Positions 16,701 through 26,171 are shown, counted from the first letter of the stretch. The stretch is 64,000 bases of DNA from Flavobacterium defluvii (GCF_900129555.1 NZ_FQWC01000001.1:496001-560000); one strand, 5' to 3'. The notes: generated from the sequence alone by a model not told the origin. A program made the numbers and translations.

Positions 16701-19202
16701 TTAGAAATAAAATCCGAAAGATCCTTTTATTGCAAATTTATGAGCATCGGGCATATCCAGATAATTTCCTCTCCAAGAAAAATCAAGACGGAAAACTTTG
16801 AAGATATTACCAATCCCGGCATGGTATTCATAATATACTTTTTCGGGTGCGTTGTAAGGCAATCCAGAAGCATTAATTGCGCGATTGGCATCAGAAATGG
16901 TTCCGTGAACAGCTCTCACTCCAATAAATTCTCTCCAATTGAGCTTTCTCATAAAGGGAACTCTCGCAAATAATCTTCCACCAAAATCATGGTTCCATTG
17001 CAACGTTGTATATTGATCTGTAACAAATTCGTAGAAATTCAGGTTACTAAACGTATTTTCGATTGTAAAATAGGTCTGGTTACCCGGAATTACACTCATT
17101 AATCCTAACGGAATTGTACCAAATGTTTTTCCGGTTTCCAAAATAATATTCGATCTTCCTAAAGGTCCAATGATAATTGGCTGTTTATAAAAAACCTGAA
17201 TTTTTTCGTAAGCAAAATCGCTGTCAAAAACGCCTTTTAAACCATAACTAAAGTTTACAAAGAAATGACTGAAAGGACTGTCAACTAAATCACGTTCGAC
17301 CCCATAACCAATCGTTTTACGGTTTGGCATATATTCAAACTGAATATTGGCTTCTGATTGTTTAACATCGCTTTTTATAACACCTGTTGGATTTTCTGTG
17401 CTTGGCAAGGTTGTATAATAATCCAGACTAAATGTTTTAGATGCTGACTCTAATGTTCGATACGAAAGTCCCGCCTGAACTATAAAGTTCTTTTTAGGCT
17501 CCATCTCTATCGAAATGTTACTTAAATTAATATTGGTAAGTTTTCCGTTGCTTCCAGTTGTAAATAAGGCAGAAGAAGCAAAACTTCGTCCGAGAATATC
17601 ATTTGTCGTGGTTAAACTCGCACCAATTTGCTCGATGTCGCGCCTGTTTCCTCCAGAAATAATTAATCTGTTTTTCTTGTCCAGCATCCATTTTCCAGAA
17701 ACTCCGTATTTGAATTTATTGTCATCAAATCCGTAAGCCGTATAAGCTTGTATACGCCAAGGATCATTTGGCCCGAAATAGGTTCTTCCTCCTACTCGAA
17801 GTCGCAAACCTTCAACTTCATTATAACCGAATGTGGAGAAAATAGGTCCGTAATCGAAGTTTTTAAACTCGACGTAACCGCTTCCTAAAATAGAGACGAG
17901 ATTATATATCTGCTTAAATCGCTTGACCGTTTGGAGCGTATCGAGCATTTTATAAATTCCTGCTTCGTCTTTATTTAATTTTTCAAAACGATTTTCTTCC
18001 CAAAATTCCGGCGGTCGTTCGTAGACCGCATTGTCTATGAAATTGACTTCTTCTTTATAGAATTTCTCCGGTTTTTGAATATTGAATTTATGATTTCGAT
18101 ATAAAGTCGTTCGTTTTCCGTAAACACCTTTTGATTTTTCTTTTTTATTTAAAGCAAAATCAGACATCATATAATCACGTGTCAAAAGGAAAATCGAATC
18201 GTTTTCTACTTCAAATTCCTGCTCGATATAAATATCTTTTACCCAGTTAATATTGGCACTTTTGGTAACGCCCATATTAATTTTCTTGATGGCAAAAGTG
18301 GTATCGTTTACCCAGAAATCTCCCTTAAAGGTTAATTCGTTTTTACGTCTCGGATAAAAAACAATATTAAAACACCATTTTTTGTCGATATAAGCACTGT
18401 CTTTCAATACATAATTGTAAACGTCAATTCCGGTTCTTGAAAGTGGACTTGTAAAACTTTTATCGAAAAATTTAAGGTGATTATCGTAAATATTATAATC
18501 TGAATAAAGATCTTTTACAAAAGATAAAATCTGCTGATTTCCGTTAAAACCAGACATTTTATTTCCGGTTAAGTTTTCTTTTACCTTCTTTAATTTATTA
18601 TCTCCGTAAACATCATAAACTGATTCGTTGATAAAAATTGGCAGATAGGTTTTGCCCGTAACATCTGAAGTATCAACATGATTAAAGACAAACTCCATGC
18701 CTTTAAAAAGTTTATTTTTCATGAAAGCACTATCAATAGTGTTCATATCAAACTCAACTTTTTCATACTTCTGCATTTGATATTGATTGAATTGGTAAAG
18801 CCCGTTTTTACGTTTTCTTTCCCATATTTTTCTCAAAATATCAATTGCCGGATTATTCTTTTTAGATGTTTTTCCTGTATAGATTACAACTTCGTTTAAT
18901 GCCTGAGGTTCGTTTAAAACAATTTTAAAATCATAATTAACCGATTTTTCTAAAGGAACTTCTTTATCTGAAAATCCGGCAGAACTTACCAATAATGCGG
19001 TATAAGTATTTGGAGATTCGAGATAAAAACGGCCATCTTCGTTAGAAACGATTCCGGTATTTGAACCTTTAAAAACAACATTTGCAAAAGGTATCGGCTG
19101 ATTAGACTTGTCCAAAACAATTCCACTCACTTTCGTTTGTGCAGTGGCAATAGCCGCAAATGCGAATACAAAAAATAGGCTGAGTAAAATTATTTTTTTC
19201 AT
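16701..19202 (-). CDS. DUF5686 outer-membrane protein with CarboxypepD_reg domain
   Basis: About 833 residues from the chosen ATG at 19202. Signal peptide MKKIILLSLFFVFAFAAIATAQ, then a CarboxypepD_reg-like domain (VSGIVLDKSNQPIPFANVVFKG, GIVSNEDGRFYLESPN), then the long DUF5686 region (NPAIDILRKIWERKRKNGLYQF, later YVEFKNFDYGPIFSTFGYNEVEGLRLRVGGR) and a barrel that ends in an aromatic residue (KGSFGFYF). A longer frame beginning at 19229 with TTG is rejected, because it would run through the terminator of pdhB. Function of DUF5686 proteins is unknown; they are outer-membrane proteins restricted to Bacteroidota. Confidence 0.88.
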   Translation of the reverse strand: MKKIILLSLFFVFAFAAIATAQTKVSGIVLDKSNQPIPFANVVFKGSNTGIVSNEDGRFYLESPNTYTALLVSSAGFSDKEVPLEKSVNYDFKIVLNEPQALNEVVIYTGKTSKKNNPAIDILRKIWERKRKNGLYQFNQYQMQKYEKVEFDMNTIDSAFMKNKLFKGMEFVFNHVDTSDVTGKTYLPIFINESVYDVYGDNKLKKVKENLTGNKMSGFNGNQQILSFVKDLYSDYNIYDNHLKFFDKSFTSPLSRTGIDVYNYVLKDSAYIDKKWCFNIVFYPRRKNELTFKGDFWVNDTTFAIKKINMGVTKSANINWVKDIYIEQEFEVENDSIFLLTRDYMMSDFALNKKEKSKGVYGKRTTLYRNHKFNIQKPEKFYKEEVNFIDNAVYERPPEFWEENRFEKLNKDEAGIYKMLDTLQTVKRFKQIYNLVSILGSGYVEFKNFDYGPIFSTFGYNEVEGLRLRVGGRTYFGPNDPWRIQAYTAYGFDDNKFKYGVSGKWMLDKKNRLIISGGNRRDIEQIGASLTTTNDILGRSFASSALFTTGSNGKLTNINLSNISIEMEPKKNFIVQAGLSYRTLESASKTFSLDYYTTLPSTENPTGVIKSDVKQSEANIQFEYMPNRKTIGYGVERDLVDSPFSHFFVNFSYGLKGVFDSDFAYEKIQVFYKQPIIIGPLGRSNIILETGKTFGTIPLGLMSVIPGNQTYFTIENTFSNLNFYEFVTDQYTTLQWNHDFGGRLFARVPFMRKLNWREFIGVRAVHGTISDANRAINASGLPYNAPEKVYYEYHAGIGNIFKVFRLDFSWRGNYLDMPDAHKFAIKGSFGFYF

Positions 19203-19211
19203 TGTCTGGGC

Positions 19212-19252
19212 AAAAAAAAACTTCATCAATTAACTATGAATGATGAAGTTTT
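19212..19252 (-). terminator. Terminator of pdhB
   Basis: Stem AAAACTTCATCA (19217-19228) / TGATGAAGTTTT (19241-19252), followed on the minus strand by a run of T (nine A in the plus strand at 19212-19220). It lies directly before the ATG of the next gene, which helps to fix that start at 19202. Confidence 0.85.
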
Positions 19253-19271
19253 TGAGTATTTTAAATATGTA

Positions 19272-20249
19272 TTACTTGTATAACACTTTTTTTACTGCTT
19301 TTACTACATCACCTGCATTTGGCAGCCAGTCTTTTAATAATACCGGAGAGTAAGGTGCTGGAGTATCTGCAGTTGTAATACGTTGAATTGGTGCGTCAAG
19401 GAAATCGAATGCTTGTTCCTGAACAATATAAGTGATTTCAGAAGAAAGGCTGGCAACCGGCCAAGCTTCTTCAAGAATTACTAAACGGTTAGTTTTTTTA
19501 ACCGATTTAAGAATTGCATCTTTATCCATTGGGCGAACTGTTCTTAAATCGATAATCTCACAAGAAATTCCTTCTTTTGCTAATTCATCAGCAGCGATAA
19601 AAGCTTCTTTAATGATTTTTCCGAAAGAAACGATTGTTACATCAGTTCCTTCACGTTTAACATCGGCAACACCCAGAGGAATTGTGTACTCTCCGTCTGG
19701 CACTTCACCTTTGTCTCCGTACATTTGCTCAGATTCCATGAAAATAACAGGGTCATTATCACGAATCGCTGATTTTAATAAACCTTTTGCATCGTAAGGA
19801 GTTGAAGGTACAACAACTTTAAGACCCGGAGTATTAGCAAACCAGTTCTCTAAAGCCTGAGAGTGAGTAGCTCCTAATTGACCCGCAGAAGCAGTTGGTC
19901 CGCGGAAAACGATAGGCACATTAAACTGTCCTCCTGTCATTTGACGCATTTTAGCAGCGTTATTTATGATTTGATCAATACCAACTAAACAGAAGTTGAA
20001 TGTCATATATTCTACAATTGGGCGGTTTCCGTTCATTGCAGAACCTACTGCAATTCCTGAAAAACCAAGCTCAGCAATTGGAGTATCGATTACTCTTTTT
20101 TCACCAAACTCAGCAAGCATTCCTTTTGAAGCTTTGTAAGCTCCGTTGTATTCTGCAACCTCTTCTCCCATTAAATATATGGATTCATCGCGACGCATTT
20201 CTTCGCTCATTGCTTCACAAATGGCCTCTCTAAATTGTATTGTTCTCAT
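19272..20249 (-). CDS. pdhB: Pyruvate dehydrogenase E1 component, beta subunit
   Basis: Thiamine-diphosphate-dependent E1 beta chain of the 2-oxoacid dehydrogenase complex, which feeds pyruvate into acetyl-CoA. The E1-beta features are visible: REAICEAMSEEMRRDESIYLMGEEVAEYNGAYKASKG with the cofactor Glu, DTPIAELGFSGIAVGSAMNG, PIVFRGPTASAGQLGATHSQ and the C-terminal IQRITTADTPAPYSP. 325 residues is the normal length. It is encoded alone; no alpha subunit or E2 gene is in the window, as is common in flavobacteria. A -7 box TATTTTTG lies at 20289-20282 on the minus strand, 33 nt before the ATG. Confidence 0.93.
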   Translation of the reverse strand: MRTIQFREAICEAMSEEMRRDESIYLMGEEVAEYNGAYKASKGMLAEFGEKRVIDTPIAELGFSGIAVGSAMNGNRPIVEYMTFNFCLVGIDQIINNAAKMRQMTGGQFNVPIVFRGPTASAGQLGATHSQALENWFANTPGLKVVVPSTPYDAKGLLKSAIRDNDPVIFMESEQMYGDKGEVPDGEYTIPLGVADVKREGTDVTIVSFGKIIKEAFIAADELAKEGISCEIIDLRTVRPMDKDAILKSVKKTNRLVILEEAWPVASLSSEITYIVQEQAFDFLDAPIQRITTADTPAPYSPVLLKDWLPNAGDVVKAVKKVLYK

Positions 20250-20752
20250 ATTTTTTATTGTATGTTGAATTTTCTGAAGAGCAAAAATAAATATTTTAAA
20301 TAACTTAAAAGCATAAATTGAATTTAAAATCGCATCTAGCGCTTTCTCTCTTTAGCTTTTAACTTCTATAAGTTTACTGAGATATTCACGAAAACGATAT
20401 AATAGCCGTATAACCTAAACTTAAATGTGCAAAAACTATTTTTTAGACAAACTTTAATCTATTTGTTTAATTCCTGTTTCTTCGAAATTCTGAGATCAAA
20501 ACGGAAAAACTCAAAAATTAGTATTTAAAGAAGCAAAATTTAACCATTGTTTAATGTCTAAACGTTGCAAAATTCCTAATAATCAGATAAAATGAATGCA
20601 TTTTTATTTTTGTATTCCGATGAAAACACCGTAAAACCACACAATCTTCGAAATCGTAATAGTTTTAGAAAATATTATGCATGCATAGTATAATTATTCC
20701 AAATTAAATTCTAATTTTGTAAAAGCATATTATAAATTCAAAATATATACTT
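20250..20752. other. 503-bp divergent spacer between pdhB and etfB
   Basis: No gene or RNA was recognised. It is AT-rich and holds the pdhB -7 box (TATTTTTG, minus, 20289-20282) and a possible etfB -7 box (TAATTTTG, 20712-20719, 34 nt before the etfB ATG); good -33 boxes are missing for both. Another TATTTTTG at 20605-20612 has no gene in range. Confidence 0.5.
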
Positions 20753-21499
20753 ATGAAAATACTAGTTTGCATCAGTCATGTGCCTGATACTACTTCAAAA
20801 ATTAATTTCACCAATGGTGACTCAGAATTTGATACTAATGGTGTACAATATGTAATTAATCCTAACGACGAATTCGGTCTTACACGTGCTATTTGGTTTC
20901 AAGAACAGCAAGGTGCAAATGTAACGGTTGTAAACGTTGGAGGTCCTGATACTGAACCAACATTACGTAAAGCTCTGGCAATTGGTGCAAACGAAGCTAT
21001 TCGTGTTAACGCAAATCCAACTGACGGATTTTTTGTTGCTAAACAATTAGCAGAAGTAATTAAAAATGGCGGTTATGATTTAGTTATTGCCGGAAAAGAA
21101 TCTCTTGATTATAACGGAGGAATGGTTCCAGGAATGATCGCAGGAATTTTAGGTTATAACTTCTTAAATTCTTGTACAGCTTTAACAGTTGACGGAAATA
21201 ATGTAAAAGCTGTTCGTGAGATCGACGGAGGAAAAGAAACTGTAAGCACTGCGCTGCCTTTAATTATTGGAGGTCAAAAAGGTCTTGTTGAAGAAAAAGA
21301 TTTACGCATCCCGAACATGAGAGGAATTATGACTGCAAGAACAAAAGCTTTAACTATTCTTGAACCTGTTGATGCTTCTGTAAATACAAAAGCTGTAAAA
21401 TTTGAAAAACCTGCTCCAAAATCAGCAGTAAAATTAGTTTCTCCAGATAATTTAGATGAGTTAATCAATTTATTACACAACGAGGCTAAAGTGATTTAA
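20753..21499 (+). CDS. etfB: Electron transfer flavoprotein beta subunit
   Basis: Small subunit of the soluble ETF heterodimer, which carries electrons from acyl-CoA and other dehydrogenases to the quinone pool. It starts MKILVCISHVPDTTSKINF and shows the AMP-binding beta-subunit signature (VREIDGGKETVSTALPLIIGGQKGLVEEKDLRIPNMRGIM). Length 248 is typical. It forms a pair with etfA; the 155-bp gap between them is filled with AATCTAA-type repeats in both directions. Confidence 0.96.
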   Translation: MKILVCISHVPDTTSKINFTNGDSEFDTNGVQYVINPNDEFGLTRAIWFQEQQGANVTVVNVGGPDTEPTLRKALAIGANEAIRVNANPTDGFFVAKQLAEVIKNGGYDLVIAGKESLDYNGGMVPGMIAGILGYNFLNSCTALTVDGNNVKAVREIDGGKETVSTALPLIIGGQKGLVEEKDLRIPNMRGIMTARTKALTILEPVDASVNTKAVKFEKPAPKSAVKLVSPDNLDELINLLHNEAKVI

Positions 21500-21507
21500 G
21501 ATTGTAG

Positions 21508-21648
21508 AGTTTAGATTTTAGATTGCAAATCGCGCAATACTAAATCTAAAACCCACATTTGATTCACTTCAAAATCTAAAATCAATAATCATTTTAGATT
21601 TCAATTTCCAAAAATCTGAAATCTGAAATCTAAAATCTAAAATCTAAA
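21508..21648 (+). repeat. Heptamer repeats in opposite orientation between etfB and etfA
   Basis: Five tandem copies of a 7-bp unit (AAATCTG, AAATCTG, AAATCTA x3) at 21612-21646, with reverse-oriented copies (TTTAGATTTTAGATT) at about 21512-21526 and near 21593. The two sets can pair into a long AT hairpin in the mRNA between the two genes. Similar spacers are at 32232 and 42044. Confidence 0.7.
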
Positions 21649-21654
21649 ATTGTT

Positions 21655-22623
21655 ATGTCAATATTAATATATGCAGAATCTGCAGAAGGAAAATTTAAAA
21701 AAGTAGCTTTCGAATTAGCTTCTTATGCAAAAAAAGTAGCCGAAAGTTTAGGAACAACTGTTACAGCTTTGACAGTAAACATTAGCGATGTAAGCGAATT
21801 AGGCAAATACGGAGTTGATAAAGTTTTAAAAGTAAACAACGATAAATTAGCTGGTTTTACCGCTAAAGCTTATGCTGATGTCATTAAACAAGCCGCTGAA
21901 AAAGAAGGAACAAAAGTAGTTTTACTTTCTTCTACAACAGATAGTATTTACCTTTCATCATTAGTTGCAGTAGCTTTAAATGCTGGTTTTGCTTCAAATG
22001 TTGTGGGATTACCAGTTAGCACTTCACCTTTTCAGGTAAAAAGAAATGCTTTCTCAAACAAAGCTTTCAATATTACACAAATCGATACAGATGTAAAAGT
22101 GCTTGGTTTGGCTAAAAACTCTTACGGGATTTTCGAAAGTGAAGGATCTGCTGCTGCAGAAGATTTTAACCCAACAATTGGTGACAATGATTTTGGTGTA
22201 AAAGTAGAATCTGTAGAAAAAGTTACAGGAAAAGTTTCTATCGCTGATGCTGATATCGTTGTTTCTGGCGGACGCGGATTAAAAGGCCCTGAAAACTGGG
22301 GAATAATCGAAGATCTTGCTTCTGTTTTAGGCGCAGCTACTGCATGCTCTAAACCTGTTTCAGATTTAGGATGGAGACCTCACAGCGAGCACGTTGGACA
22401 AACAGGAAAACCGGTTGCAACAAACTTATACATTGCCGTAGGTATTTCTGGAGCTATCCAGCACATTGCGGGTATTAACTCATCAAAAGTAAAAGTAGTA
22501 ATCAACAATGACCCTGAAGCTCCTTTCTTTAAAGTTGCTGATTATGGTATTGTTGGCGATGCTTTTGAAATTGTACCTAAACTAACAGAGAAATTAAAAG
22601 CTTTTAAAGCTCAGCATTCTTAA
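21655..22623 (+). CDS. etfA: Electron transfer flavoprotein alpha subunit
   Basis: FAD-binding large subunit of ETF. The C-terminal FAD domain is plain: [14 protein letters not shown], then [16 protein letters not shown] [39 protein letters not shown] and the terminal [19 protein letters not shown]. Length 322 matches the family. Cotranscribed with etfB and followed by a terminator at 22648. Together they supply electrons from beta-oxidation and amino-acid catabolism to menaquinone through an ETF:quinone oxidoreductase that is not in this window. Confidence 0.96.
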   Translation: MSILIYAESAEGKFKKVAFELASYAKKVAESLGTTVTALTVNISDVSELGKYGVDKVLKVNNDKLAGFTAKAYADVIKQAAEKEGTKVVLLSSTTDSIYLSSLVAVALNAGFASNVVGLPVSTSPFQVKRNAFSNKAFNITQIDTDVKVLGLAKNSYGIFESEGSAAAEDFNPTIGDNDFGVKVESVEKVTGKVSIADADIVVSGGRGLKGPENWGIIEDLASVLGAATACSKPVSDLGWRPHSEHVGQTGKPVATNLYIAVGISGAIQHIAGINSSKVKVVINNDPEAPFFKVADYGIVGDAFEIVPKLTEKLKAFKAQHS

Positions 22624-22647
22624 TTCAAGAATTCTCTTCAAAATATT

Positions 22648-22696
22648 GCTGCCTAAAAACAAGATGTTGTATCTTTGTTTATAGGCAGCTTTTTTG
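22648..22696 (+). terminator. Terminator of etfBA with a promoter box in its loop
   Basis: Stem GCTGCCTA (22648-22655) / TAGGCAGC (22682-22689) followed by T7. The 26-nt loop contains TATCTTTG (22670-22677), a perfect -7 box, with TTG at 22646-22648 (21-nt gap), a possible promoter for the nuclease gene at 22787. Confidence 0.7.
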
Positions 22697-22786
22697 TTCC
22701 ATATTTTTTGATTAAAATTGCACCTTTATTTTCCAAACAAATAAAGCATTAAGATGAGGCGCTAAGTGCCTTTTTTACAAACATAT

Positions 22787-23410
22787 ATGAGTCTAGTAAA
22801 ATTATCTATAAAAGGAATTTCATACAGTCAAACTCAAAATGGCGCTTATGCCTTAATTTTGAACGAAGTCGACGGTGAAAGAAAATTACCTATTGTTATT
22901 GGCGCTTTTGAAGCCCAATCGATAGCTATTGCCTTAGAAAAAGAAATAAAACCACCACGTCCGTTAACACACGATTTATTCAAAAACTTTGCAGAAAGAT
23001 TTGATATTGTTGTAAAACAAGTAATTATTCACAAACTTGTTGATGGCGTTTTTTATTCAAGCTTAATCTGCGAAAGAGATAAAATCGAAGAAATTATCGA
23101 TGCAAGAACTTCTGATGCTATTGCATTGGCATTACGTTTCAACGCACCAATTTTTACGTATAAAAACATTCTGGACAAAGCCGGAATTTATTTAAAATCA
23201 AACTCTTCAGATTCTGATCAGGGGTCTCAGGAAATCGATGATGTACTTTCTAATCCTGAAACTTTTGGACACGAAGAAGAAACAAACCAGTCTGGAGACG
23301 TTTATGCAAAACACAGTTTACAGGAGTTGAACGAACTTTTAGATCAGGCCGTTTCTCAGGAAGATTACGAAAAAGCCGCTAAAATTAGAGACGAAATCTC
23401 GAGAAGATAA
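22787..23410 (+). CDS. Bifunctional nuclease family protein (DUF151) with UVR motif
   Basis: The first 150 residues are the BFN/DUF151 domain: MSLVKLSIKGISYSQTQNGAYALILNEVDGERKLPIVIGAFEAQSIAIALE, later RTSDAIALALRFNAPIF. The C-terminus (about 175-207) is a UVR-type helix pair, SLQELNELLDQAVSQEDYEKAAKIRDEI, as in the UvrB/UvrC contact motif. Plant and bacterial DUF151 proteins have been reported to have nuclease activity, but the role in flavobacteria is not established. I start at ATG 22787; an upstream GTG at 22766 would add seven residues not usual for the family. Lies between etfA and thyA. Confidence 0.88.
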   Translation: MSLVKLSIKGISYSQTQNGAYALILNEVDGERKLPIVIGAFEAQSIAIALEKEIKPPRPLTHDLFKNFAERFDIVVKQVIIHKLVDGVFYSSLICERDKIEEIIDARTSDAIALALRFNAPIFTYKNILDKAGIYLKSNSSDSDQGSQEIDDVLSNPETFGHEEETNQSGDVYAKHSLQELNELLDQAVSQEDYEKAAKIRDEISRR

Positions 23411-23413
23411 AAT

Positions 23414-23460
23414 TATTGTTTAATCGTTAATTTGTTGATTCGTTAAATCGATTAAACAAT
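23414..23460 (+). repeat. Inverted repeat between nuclease and thyA
   Basis: Perfect 12-bp arms ATTGTTTAATCG (23414-23425) and CGATTAAACAAT (23449-23460) with a 23-nt loop of related GTTAAT-type words, no T-run. It fills the 76-bp spacer together with further ATTAAACGA words and is not a classical terminator. Confidence 0.6.
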
Positions 23461-23486
23461 TAAACGAATAACCAAATAAACAAAAC

Positions 23487-24338
23487 ATGAAACAATACTT
23501 AGATTTAGTAAAACACGTTTTAGAAAACGGCAATCAAAAAGGAGATCGTACAGGAACCGGAACAAAAAGTGTTTTTGGTTATCAAATGCGTTTTGATTTA
23601 AGTGAAGGTTTCCCAATGGTTACAACCAAAAAACTACATTTAAAATCAATTATCTACGAATTGCTTTGGTTTTTAAAAGGCGATACGAACATACAATATC
23701 TTCAGGAAAACGGAGTAAAAATCTGGGATGAATGGGCAGATTCTAATGGTGATTTAGGACCCGTTTACGGACATCAATGGAGAAACTGGAACAGTGAAGA
23801 AATTGACCAGATTTCTGAATTGATTACCGAATTAAAAACAAACCCAAATAGCAGAAGAATGCTGGTTTCGGCATGGAATCCTTCGGTTTTGCCAGATACA
23901 AAAAAATCATTTGAGGAAAACGTTGCCAACAACAAAGCTGCATTACCTCCTTGTCATGCATTTTTTCAGTTTTATGTAGCAGCTCCAGATTTAGAAAAAG
24001 GAGAAAAGAAAGGAAAATTATCTTGTCAATTATATCAAAGAAGTGCCGATATATTTTTAGGAGTTCCTTTTAATATTGCTTCTTATGCATTACTAACTAT
24101 GATGATTGCACAGGTTTGCGATTTAGAACCAGGTGAATTTATTCACACTTTTGGAGACGCGCACATTTACAATAATCATTTCGAGCAATTAGAATTACAA
24201 TTAACACGTGAACCAAAACCATTACCAAAAATGATTTTAAATCCGGAGATTAAAAACATTTTTGATTTTGATTTTAATGATTTTACACTTGTAGATTACG
24301 ATCCGCATCCTGCAATAAAAGGCAGCGTTGCTGTATAA
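23487..24338 (+). CDS. thyA: Thymidylate synthase
   Basis: Folate-dependent ThyA that methylates dUMP to dTMP. The catalytic Cys is C156 in [11 protein letters not shown], the phosphate-binding Arg lies in GDRTGTGT (R21), and the nucleotide/folate site in [21 protein letters not shown] and [12 protein letters not shown]. 283 residues; a short insertion ([11 protein letters not shown]) precedes the QLYQRS block compared with the 264-residue E. coli enzyme. folA lies about 930 bp downstream on the same strand, so the two halves of the dTMP/folate cycle are near each other, separated by a minus-strand gene. Confidence 0.98.
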   Translation: MKQYLDLVKHVLENGNQKGDRTGTGTKSVFGYQMRFDLSEGFPMVTTKKLHLKSIIYELLWFLKGDTNIQYLQENGVKIWDEWADSNGDLGPVYGHQWRNWNSEEIDQISELITELKTNPNSRRMLVSAWNPSVLPDTKKSFEENVANNKAALPPCHAFFQFYVAAPDLEKGEKKGKLSCQLYQRSADIFLGVPFNIASYALLTMMIAQVCDLEPGEFIHTFGDAHIYNNHFEQLELQLTREPKPLPKMILNPEIKNIFDFDFNDFTLVDYDPHPAIKGSVAV

Positions 24339-24343
24339 ATATT

Positions 24344-24377
24344 AAAAAATCCGCTTGAATAAATTAAGCGGATTTTT
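24344..24377. terminator. Bidirectional terminator between thyA and the convergent gene
   Basis: 13-bp stem AAAAAATCCGCTT / AAGCGGATTTTTT with a short loop; A-runs and T-runs on both sides allow it to serve thyA and the minus-strand CBM48 gene, whose stop codon abuts it. Confidence 0.9.
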
Positions 24378-24674
24378 TTATACAACTAAAACACCATTTT
24401 CACTTCCGGCGTAATCATTCCACTTGTAAAAATCGGCTTCAGGATCGTTTACGTAAGTTCCGTCGATAAGGTACTTGAATTCGTAAATCGCATCTTTAAC
24501 CAAATCATAAGTTGCTTTAAAAGTTCCGTTTTTAAGCTTACTTAAAGCTCCTTCCGAAGGATCCCAATTGTTAAAATCGCCAACGACTGCTGCCGAATCA
24601 GCATCTTTAGCATCAATAGAAAATGTAACTTTAACAACAGGTTTCGTTTTAATAAATTGTTTTTTCAAAGACAT
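24378..24674 (-). CDS. Stand-alone isoamylase-early-set / CBM48-like domain protein
   Basis: 98-residue cytosolic protein made of a single immunoglobulin-like carbohydrate-binding domain: KVTFSIDAKDADSAAVVGDFNNWDP (the FNNWDP box), YEFKYLIDGTYVNDPEAD and a final NGVLVV strand, the same pattern as the glycogen-binding domain of AMPK-beta and branching enzymes. No catalytic domain is attached and no signal peptide is present. It may bind glycogen or starch-like polymers inside the cell, perhaps as an adaptor; no glycogen gene is nearby. Function is inference. Confidence 0.85.
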   Translation of the reverse strand: MSLKKQFIKTKPVVKVTFSIDAKDADSAAVVGDFNNWDPSEGALSKLKNGTFKATYDLVKDAIYEFKYLIDGTYVNDPEADFYKWNDYAGSENGVLVV

Positions 24675-24912
24675 AACTATTTAGTTTTTAGATTTATACA
24701 ATAAAATTAAACAAATTCATCTGAAGATTCGACAGCAATGTAACCGATTTATGATTATGACAAAAACAATATGTAATTTTAATTAGATACATAATTTAAT
24801 GCGCTTTATTTTTCGTATTTCAAATTGAAAGAAAATTTTGAAGGAAATATTCTGCAGTCATAATAGGGAGTTTTGAAAATTAATTCTAACTTTATAATCT
24901 CATTTTTATCTT

Positions 24913-25257
24913 ATGGAAAAAGAAGTACACGAACAATACGAGTATGCTAGAAGACGATTAAGACAAAAAAAGGTCTTATATTTTCATTTTGTTCTTTTCC
25001 TGCTTGGGAGTTTATTTTTATTTATTGCCAATAAATTTTTTGGATTTGGAGAAGGAACAACTCAAAACTGGTGTATTTGGGGTATTACTATCTGGCTTTT
25101 CATTTTTATTTTACATTTCATAAAAGTTTATATCACTGATCGTTTTATGAATAAAAAATGGGAAAGGGAGCAAATTGACAGACTTGTTGCTCTTCAGCAA
25201 AAAAGAATCAGTCAATTAGAATCTAAAATAAACGACGATACAGAGAATAAAATTTAG
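24913..25257 (+). CDS. 2TM domain membrane protein
   Basis: 114 residues: a short charged N-terminus (YEYARRRLRQKKVLYFHFVLFLLGSLFLF), two hydrophobic segments (about 20-42 and 53-72) and a basic/coiled C-terminus (REQIDRLVALQQKRISQLESKI). This is the 2TM family common in Bacteroidota, where the domain is also found fused to LytTR or kinase proteins; here it stands alone. It is 13 bp before folA and probably cotranscribed with it. Function unknown. Confidence 0.82.
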   Translation: MEKEVHEQYEYARRRLRQKKVLYFHFVLFLLGSLFLFIANKFFGFGEGTTQNWCIWGITIWLFIFILHFIKVYITDRFMNKKWEREQIDRLVALQQKRISQLESKINDDTENKI

Positions 25258-25270
25258 TTACAACACCACC

Positions 25271-25753
25271 ATGATTATAATGATAGCGGCAGTTGCCGAA
25301 AATAATGCCTTGGGAAAAAATAATGAGCTCGTATGGCACTTGCCAAATGATTTTAAAAGATTCAAATCTCTCACAACCAATCATCATATTATAATGGGAA
25401 GAAAAACTTTTGAAAGTTTCCCTAAACCTTTACCAAACAGAACTCATATTGTTATTACACGCCAAACAGATTATAATCCGGAAGGATGCATTGTGGTTGA
25501 CAGTATGGAAAAAGCTATTGAGTTGTGTCCCGAAAATGAAGACTCTTATATTATTGGCGGCGGAGAAATCTACAATTTAGGTCTGCCTTATGCTGATATA
25601 ATTGAAATTACTAAAGTGCACCATAGTTTTGATGCTGATGCTTTTTTTCCGAAAATCAGCAAAAGTGAATGGCAGCTGGTAGAATCAGAAGAAAATTTTA
25701 AAGATGAAAAACATCTTTATGATTATACTTATGAAACTTACATTAGAAAATAA
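25271..25753 (+). CDS. folA: Dihydrofolate reductase
   Basis: NADPH-dependent reductase that regenerates tetrahydrofolate after the ThyA reaction. Family marks: IAAVAENNALGKNNELVWHLPNDFKRFK with the catalytic Asp at residue 27, IMGRKTFESFPKPLPNR (NADPH-binding GRKT), and IIGGGEIY near residue 96. 160 residues is typical. Two ATG codons nine bases apart (25271 and 25280) are possible starts; the first is used. A terminator follows at 25757. Confidence 0.96.
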   Translation: MIIMIAAVAENNALGKNNELVWHLPNDFKRFKSLTTNHHIIMGRKTFESFPKPLPNRTHIVITRQTDYNPEGCIVVDSMEKAIELCPENEDSYIIGGGEIYNLGLPYADIIEITKVHHSFDADAFFPKISKSEWQLVESEENFKDEKHLYDYTYETYIRK

Positions 25754-25756
25754 ATA

Positions 25757-25787
25757 AAAAAACATCCTCTTTTGAAGGATGTTTTTT
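25757..25787 (+). terminator. Terminator of folA
   Basis: Stem AAAAAACATCCT (25757-25768) / AGGATGTTTTTT (25776-25787). Confidence 0.85.
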
Positions 25788-26171
25788 AGAGAACGATTGA
25801 TTTTTTAAACTTGACTCGCTCAAGAAAGTAGTTTTTGTAAAATCACAAACGTCAAGTGACATTTGAAATAACTGAATAACATTTAATGTTAAATTGAGAT
25901 GAATCTCAAAGAGCCTTTAATAACAAATACCACTAAGATATTAAAGGCAAGAAAATTAAAATTTCCAAAAACAAATTTAATCCTAAGAACGTACTTCGCA
26001 CTTTTTAAAATAGTATTCCCCCAAGAACAACACTTTAAAAACTACTTACTTGAACAAATAACAACCAGTGCAAAAAAATTGTCATTTGATTAAGCCAATG
26101 TGAAATTATCAATCATTAAAATTTCATCATTTTTACTTCAACAAAGTTGTGCATAAAATCAGCTCAGAACA

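Noticed and set aside
19432..19797. 121-codon frame on the plus strand inside pdhB
   Set aside because: Antisense shadow of pdhB, whose protein is conserved along the whole length.
25899..26093. 64-codon Lys-rich reading frame between folA and ubiE
   Set aside because: No domain, no promoter box at a fitting distance and composition like the surrounding AT-rich spacer; it cannot be supported as a gene.
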